From assembly GCF_003590095.1 (NCBI RefSeq), contig NC_039491.1, forward strand, positions 10,106,001-10,170,000: 64,000 nucleotides of DNA, written 5' to 3'. This DNA is from Trichoplusia ni (lineage: Eukaryota > Arthropoda > Insecta > Lepidoptera > Noctuidae). Positions 58,481 through 64,000 of this stretch are shown piece after piece (the stretch's first letter is position 1; every line of letters starts with the position of its first letter). The position numbers were made by a program, and so were the translations under genes. The notes under the pieces were generated by a model that was not told the origin of the DNA, searched no databases, and saw nothing but the letters and a program-made list of their open reading frames with translations.

Positions 58481-59271
58481 TCTATATGTGACACCAAATA
58501 TGACACTAAACGCCTAAGCTAGGTTCGAATGCTACAGGACGAAAGAGTCATTTCTTATATCAAGCGATGGTGTTGGATCCTTACCAACTAAATTAGTTCC
58601 CTCTGGAAGTGTCTTAGTGTACATTAAGCATTAAAACAGTGTTGTCATCAAATACTGTGTGATCAGAATATTTCAGGCTGTTTACGTAATATTCAATTAT
58701 AACTTGTTTATGAAACCCTTTTGCGGAGATATCGAGCGAGGACAGAAGGGTACCCATGACGTAATTTAGGGTTAATTTCCTTTTTTAGAACGACGTGGTT
58801 AATGCAAGAATTGTGACGTCACAATTGGGGTGTTCTACTGGAGTAGAATTTAACCTGCTTTAATGTGACCTGTGACTTCTATATGTTGTTTTTTAACCAT
58901 ACTGTATGTCATTTTGCCCTCTGTACCAATATCGAAGACTCGATTGTCGGGTTACATTAGCTTATTATATATTCGTAGATAATTTAATGATGATTTATAT
59001 TAAGGGTATTCCAAAATTTCCCTTGTTTTGTTTTATTTACTCCTGAACCATTGAACCATTCCTGAATTCCTGGCTTTTTGGTATTTAATTTTGAAATTTC
59101 AGGAATTACCAAGTAATCGCAATAAGAAACCAAACTTAGCATTATACAAAACTATAATAGGATTACTCAAAACATTGTAACTAAAACCGTTCACAACAAG
59201 GCATGAAAAACGTATTTTCCGCAGTCGTTTGCGAGCGACACCATCACGTAGCCGTCATAGTCACCTCGTTC
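58481..59271. other. Intergenic block with CRE palindrome
   Basis: No gene supported; holds the 18-bp palindrome at 58809-58826 and a TGACGTCA-like GTGACGTCAAAC at about 58350 just upstream. Confidence 0.35.
58809..58826. promoter_or_regulatory. Perfect 18-bp palindrome around TGACGTCA
   Basis: AATTGTGACGTCACAATT is fully self-complementary with the consensus CREB/ATF site at its centre. Together with the cluster at 59.3-59.5 kb, it makes a bZIP-bound regulatory region plausible. No promoter or exon is evident next to it. Confidence 0.45.
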
Positions 59272-59457
59272 GGTAACGTCAGTAACGTCAGAGCGTCAGG
59301 GCGTCAGGGCGTCAGTGTAACCGCCTTTGGCATGCAAATGTGCGTCAAGCGTCAATTGTGCGGACGGCACACCGACGCGCTAAATTGGCGGTCTCGGCCG
59401 ACCAGTCGCTCTTAATTGTTTGCCAATGAAATAGTTAGTGATTAAACTGTGACGTCA
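59272..59457 (+). promoter_or_regulatory. CGTCA array, octamer and full CRE: candidate regulatory element
   Basis: CGTCA occurs at 59277, 59286, 59294, 59302 and 59310 (8- to 9-bp phasing), again at about 59343 and 59350, and within a full TGACGTCA at 59450-59457. A POU octamer ATGCAAAT is at 59332-59339. The area is GC-rich and CpG-rich against AT-rich flanks and is followed by TTTAATTAAATT. It may be a bZIP/POU enhancer or promoter. The 59203-59415 frame (true ATG, 70 codons) overlaps it and is unrecognised. Confidence 0.45.
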
Positions 59458-62400
59458 TGAGGACATTGAAGTCATTAGTTTAATTAAATTAGAATTTAGA
59501 AATATATTCATTTAAACTATTTTTAATTTTATTTATTTGTAATTTTCTTTTATTTGAATATTTATGTTAATTTGTTATTGAATTGCGACGCTTCTCTTTG
59601 CAGATGTGTTTTTGTATCTATCAAAGTAAAACAATTGATTTCAAAATGAAAGCACGTATCTCACTCTTGGAACATTGAAATAAGACTTTCTATAGCTACT
59701 AAGTGAAATGTAATATTGAATTATAGCTAACATAGTTTATAAATTAATTTTGTTACTGACCTGTGGATGCTAATAGTCCGAAATAAAGAATATAATAAAT
59801 CAATACATTTCTCCATGTTTGCGAAAACAAGCCGACAAACATAATTTCATAATTATTTGTTTAATAACGAATACCGTCATTACATATATTAAAAACAACT
59901 AATAAATCATGTCAGTTGACATCTGGAACAATTAAACCCTTATTACAAATGTCACAGTCACAAGTGTACAATATGTAGTTATACTCCAATCCTTCTCTAC
60001 ACCAAAAGATTAAAGTATGAAGATGAAAGTATACCTTAGGCTTAATTAATTTCGAGCAGGCCTGTGTAATTTCGCCCTAATTTAAGGCCTATTCGGACGT
60101 TGATTTATAAGAGATGCAAATTAGAAGGGTGCCCTAAACGTAGGTACCTATATATTACGTTAAAGTAAATTGTAGACTTTGTTATTTTAAATGAAAATTT
60201 AATTTAATTTAATTGCCTAGTCTATCAATGTATTTTTTTTGGAAATAACAGAAGCAAAGATGATAAACATCTAAAAGCTTTGCAGAGATAACATTTTCAA
60301 AAAACTTGATAGTATACACCAGTAAACGTCGTGAAGTTATAAGTATACATCAAAATTAATATAAGACATTGTTTTTGTATTAAAACCTTGGTTCAGAGTT
60401 CAAGAGCGACATCATGTAATTTATCCCGATTTAGAACAATCGTCTTGCCTAATTCCAGCACAACTGAAATCTATAACTAGAAACAAACATTCAAACGACA
60501 TGAAACCAAAAAATCAAAAGTTTATCTGGTTGACAGCAAAAGTCAACGGTTTTAGCTTAATCCGGGAGAAGCGAAATGAATTTTGTGAATGGGAATTATG
60601 TTGTTAGGCGAGAATGATTCATTAGGAGGTGTCACGGATTGCCGCGAATACAAAAATGTTTGACACAGATTTTGACACTTTAATAAAGCTTGGAAATAAT
60701 GAAGGTGGCTATACCAGCATTTTATCTATCTATAAAATAGTTAGGTATAGAGTAAAGTTTTAACAGTTTTTTTGTCAGTAGTTCGTGTGTGGTTATAATA
60801 CGACTTTAAGCTTAAGAAAACCAAGATACCAGCTGCCATTTGTTTAGCCACTTTTAAAAGGAAAACATTAGGTAGTGTGTCTTAAAAGAAAACGCGACTA
60901 AAAACCAAAATAAAGATTACCAAATCAAATGCGAAACTGAAATATCAGTCCTTACTAACTACGAACCTAGGTAAAAGACACAATAAGAACACACACTTCT
61001 TTAAAGTAACCTTAACCAATGAAGTTTGTAATAAACACCATTTTGACTTTACATGTCCTTAAAAAAACGATTAAAAAAATTATTTTATGCTCAAAAAAAA
61101 AAGCAAATGTCAAATGTCAAAATGCATGTCAACCATCTTGAGAACAGTAACCAGTGCAGCATAAACGAAATTAGAAACAAAACGCATTACCTTATATTAT
61201 GCGGTACTTAATACAATTATATGTCGCCTATTACCGTGCGCCTTCATTTACATAAGAATTACCTGAAACTCAAACAATTTGACCTTTAACAACATTCGAA
61301 ACCGTTTACGGTAATCTTAAATGGTTACCCTAAAATTACCGGTAATTTTCAGGTAAAAAATTAAGGTCGACACGAATTAAAGTAGTATAAAAAGCTATTA
61401 CTTTTATTGTGTAACTGTTAAGTTAAGAATGTTGAGTGGTAAAGTAGGAATACTATAAGGTTTATAATCTAGTTTAGACTGGACTTGTGAGTTTAGCAAG
61501 TAGTTACCAACATAAGAATAATTTATAGTCTAGTTTGTGAACAAAACGCTTCTATTAAACATAACAATAGCTAAAATGAATTGTGTCTCCACAATTGCAA
61601 AGCTAGTGTTGGTAGCCCCCGGTAGAGGCATTTTATTTTAGAATAAAATTCTCAACAAGGCCTCTGCATGTTGGATCCGTGTCTCTTGTCCTTTAAAAAG
61701 AACCGGACGTCTTCTCAGTAAGTTACCCCAATGTTGGAAGGAGACGATACGAGATAGATATTTTAGATATTTTTATACACATTATTTTCTTTATTCAAGC
61801 ACTATAAATGAAAATACCGAAACTTTGCAAGAACCGAATCAACAGCCCGTAGTTTAGCTATATCTCTATTGAAATAAGTACCTATAACCATAAACTCATA
61901 ATACTTCACATTTACGTTTTTGTAATTGGAAATAGTTTACACACTTTACACACAGAATTTATTTAATCCATGCAGTCTCGTTATCCGCATGAAAAATTAT
62001 ACTGAAACGTGTTCAATGAAAACGAACGGGATCAATTATATACCCATCATGAATGCTGATCGTTGCATCGCTGCTCGTATAAAATGTGAATATTAATACT
62101 GAAATCCAAACAAAGTAATCGTACCGCCATTACGATTGCAACTGGCGCTTTTAAGGTACCGCAGTATAATGTTTATTTATACGAAGATTTTATTTGCAAG
62201 CAGCTTCACGTGTAGTTCACTATTTGTTAGAACTACTGGCAAACTTTTTTTGTTTGGTCTTAAAAAACTTCGCTTCGTAGCTGGTTTAAAAGTTTGTCAT
62301 TATTATTTTAAACTCGTTGAATATGTATTATTTTTTATCATACAGATGCAATAAATCGTTGGTGAGCCTAATAAAAAAAAGCTTATAAACAATTTTTTTG

Positions 62401-62971
62401 TTAATTGAATCGACCATCCTTTAATAAAAATGGAATTTCAAAAAACTATTAATTGTATCTTCATAAAAATAGACAGCAAAAACATCAAGCCAAAATTAAA
62501 ACTAAATAACAGAGCCAAGAAAAAGAAAAATAAAACAAATTTAAAACACACCAGAGAACATGATGCACAATTAATAATTAAAAATAAGAATTCAAATACA
62601 AGTGTCATTCTGATATTGAAAAAATATGGCATCCGTAGTCGCTGGCCGTAAATAAAACGGAGTGGATCGATCAGCGGTAAAGTTAAATGAGTTGAAACTC
62701 AGCCAGAACAAGTTGTTCCGAACGCACACTTGGATGATCTTGAATTAAGAATACCTTTGATTTGAAATAAACATTCGTTTGAATAATACGTTTCAATAAT
62801 TATTGCTTTTATTTCTTTTTATACTGTTTTACAAAGTGCCAGTATTTTTCAGTGACTTAGAAGTTGGGGTTACGTGTGTGTTTTACTATAATAATGTGAA
62901 TAAGAAATAGTAATGTTAAAAATTTGCTTGTGATTGAAAAATTTTTACCGTGTTAAAAGACTAGAATAGAC
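59458..62971. other. Intergenic block
   Basis: No gene supported. Notable points: the perfect 18-bp palindrome AAAATTACCGGTAATTTT at 61332-61349; a patch at 61600-61740 with AGAGGC/GCCTCT stems that resembles an old repeat; a lysine-rich frame at 62430-62651, open on both strands, that is A-rich low complexity. Confidence 0.4.
61332..61349. repeat. Perfect 18-bp palindrome
   Basis: AAAATTACCGGTAATTTT is fully self-complementary. It could be a dimeric binding site; no function is assigned. Confidence 0.4.
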
Positions 62972-63190
62972 TATTAGTGGTTAGTGCAGCTGACTGCTAT
63001 AACGGAGATTGTGAGTTTGATTCCCACCCAGGAAAAATGATTGTGTGATGAGCATGATCATTTTGTTCTGTCTGGTTGTATTTTTTCTAGATTATTTTTA
63101 TATATAGAAATATAGTAAGTATGTTTATTAGTTATCTAGTACTTATAATACAAGCTTTGCTTAGTTTTAGACTAGATAGCGTTGTGTAAA
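62972..63190 (+). mobile_element. tRNA-derived SINE
   Basis: A-box region TAGTGGTTAGTGC (62975-62987) and B box GTTTGATTC (63015-63023), about 40 bp apart, give an internal RNA polymerase III promoter layout. The tRNA-like head is followed by TGTGTGATGAGCATGATC and the 3' module CTAGTACTTATAATACAAGC...ACTAGATAGCGTTGTG. The copy at 35135-35312 shares all parts on the other strand. It is not a functional tRNA: there is no acceptor stem and no intact cloverleaf. Confidence 0.88.
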
Positions 63191-64000
63191 GGAAACACAA
63201 CTGCTGTTGAACGCCAAAAAAAGCGATTTGATCTTACAGGTATGATATTACGAGTACGATTTATATTCAGAAGCCATGTTGTTAACACCATAACGTATTA
63301 ATACGATATTCAATTTCCTTTCATGTCAAACGTTTCAGGAAATGAAGACTGCGGTGCAGGGATTAAGGGGACAAACCAATTCTGAGGTACATACATTGTT
63401 ATTCAACATGTCTTTCTGGGACCAAGTAAAGGAGTCAAATCAATTGCAATGTTTACCTCAGAGTTATAGACATTTCAACTCTGAGGCAAAGGTATTCTTC
63501 ACTCGATCCTTGTTATATTATTTTTAGGATAATTTGAGTGTATTGAGAGATTAATAAGTAGATTGTGTTTTTTTTAAAGTTTGCACTCTACTTTTCGAAT
63601 TGTCTATTTGTAATACCGGGGCGAATAAAATGTTTTTCCTTTATTTTATTAAATTTTGTAAATTTGAACTCGTTCGGCTAGAACCCCGACAGGTTAAACA
63701 TGACGTTGTTAGTATTTTCTTTTAGGCTTTAACACATTCCTTGAACTGACTCTACTATACGTATTAACGCTAAAACATGCACGGTAATAGATAATTGTCA
63801 TTCTGCATGCAAGGTAATCATTACGAAAATAATTAAAACATGTCTACTATTTTGACTGCACTTAGCTTATTACAACGTTTACATTATGCTATATTTGAGC
63901 AGAGATCAATACTTTAGAAGTGTACCTTCCCTACCTAAAATTATGTGAAATATTTTAAGACCCAAAACTAAAATATAAATAAGAAATAGGCAATAAACGA
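63191..64000. other. Intergenic, no gene seen
   Basis: The frame at 63342-63527 has no recognisable family. The last 400 bp are AT-rich without signal. Confidence 0.4.

Noticed and set aside
59203..59415. 70-codon frame in the GC-rich patch as a coding exon
   Set aside because: The frame overlaps the CGTCA tandem, whose 8-bp units would give frame-shifting peptide repeats; there is no recognisable domain.
62430..62651. Lysine-rich frame as a nuclear protein fragment
   Set aside because: It is A-rich low-complexity DNA, open on both strands, without a motif.
62975..63030. A possible tRNA gene
   Set aside because: A- and B-box words are present, but there is no acceptor stem or closed cloverleaf, and the rest of the unit matches a SINE found elsewhere in the window.

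Overview
This window looks like intergenic or intronic DNA from a moth or butterfly, most likely a noctuid-like lepidopteran. The evidence is its strongly AT-rich background and fragments of dispersed repeats typical of Lepidoptera: RTE-type LINE tails ending in the peptide EAYVQQW, the CCCGCGACTTCGTCC family, the GGTTCCGT...ACGGAACCC family, the GACCCCAACATAGTTGGG family, and a tRNA-derived SINE ending in ACTAGATGGCGTTGTG. The order assignment rests on my memory of these families, not on a search. I see no intact protein-coding gene, rRNA, functional tRNA or CRISPR array. The longest open frames are about 137 codons from a real ATG, match no family I recognise, and are close to chance for 64 kb of AT-rich DNA. 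Several others are translations of repeats.

Layout. From 0 to 9.3 kb there are decayed RTE tails (55-172, 996-1065, 8881-8958) and other repeat scraps in unique DNA. From 9 to 20 kb there are a TCGCCCGA inverted-motif cluster (11.37-11.52 kb), repeat relics and an 8-bp GTAGCANC tandem (19.78-19.83 kb). The most unusual locus is 21.69-22.84 kb. It is a long inverted duplication (arms of about 345 and 325 bp) with a perfect 33-bp hairpin closed by a 4-nt loop at its inner right edge. From 24.7 to 25.2 kb there is a strongly strand-asymmetric, C/A-rich block. From 31.87 to 31.98 kb there is a small element with 26-bp terminal inverted repeats. From 33.6 to 34.1 kb there are two copies of a GGCGATATAAA...CCATTCAT module, the first just downstream of GC boxes. 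From 35.1 to 35.7 kb three repeat insertions lie side by side. From 39 to 46 kb there are two clear RTE tails and the 3' end of a second LINE, with its reverse-transcriptase C-terminus and TTCTA-type tail. At 52.3 and 56.3 kb there are two insertions of one family, each with a recognisable target-site duplication. From 58.8 to 59.5 kb there are a perfect CRE palindrome and a cluster of CGTCA half-sites. The window ends with a tRNA-derived SINE near 63.0-63.2 kb.

Functionally, nothing here forms a pathway. The plausible activities are non-coding: cis-regulatory elements, inferred only from motif clusters and locally higher GC, and possibly a hairpin RNA from the 22-kb inverted repeat. The rest is accumulated and decaying transposable-element sequence.
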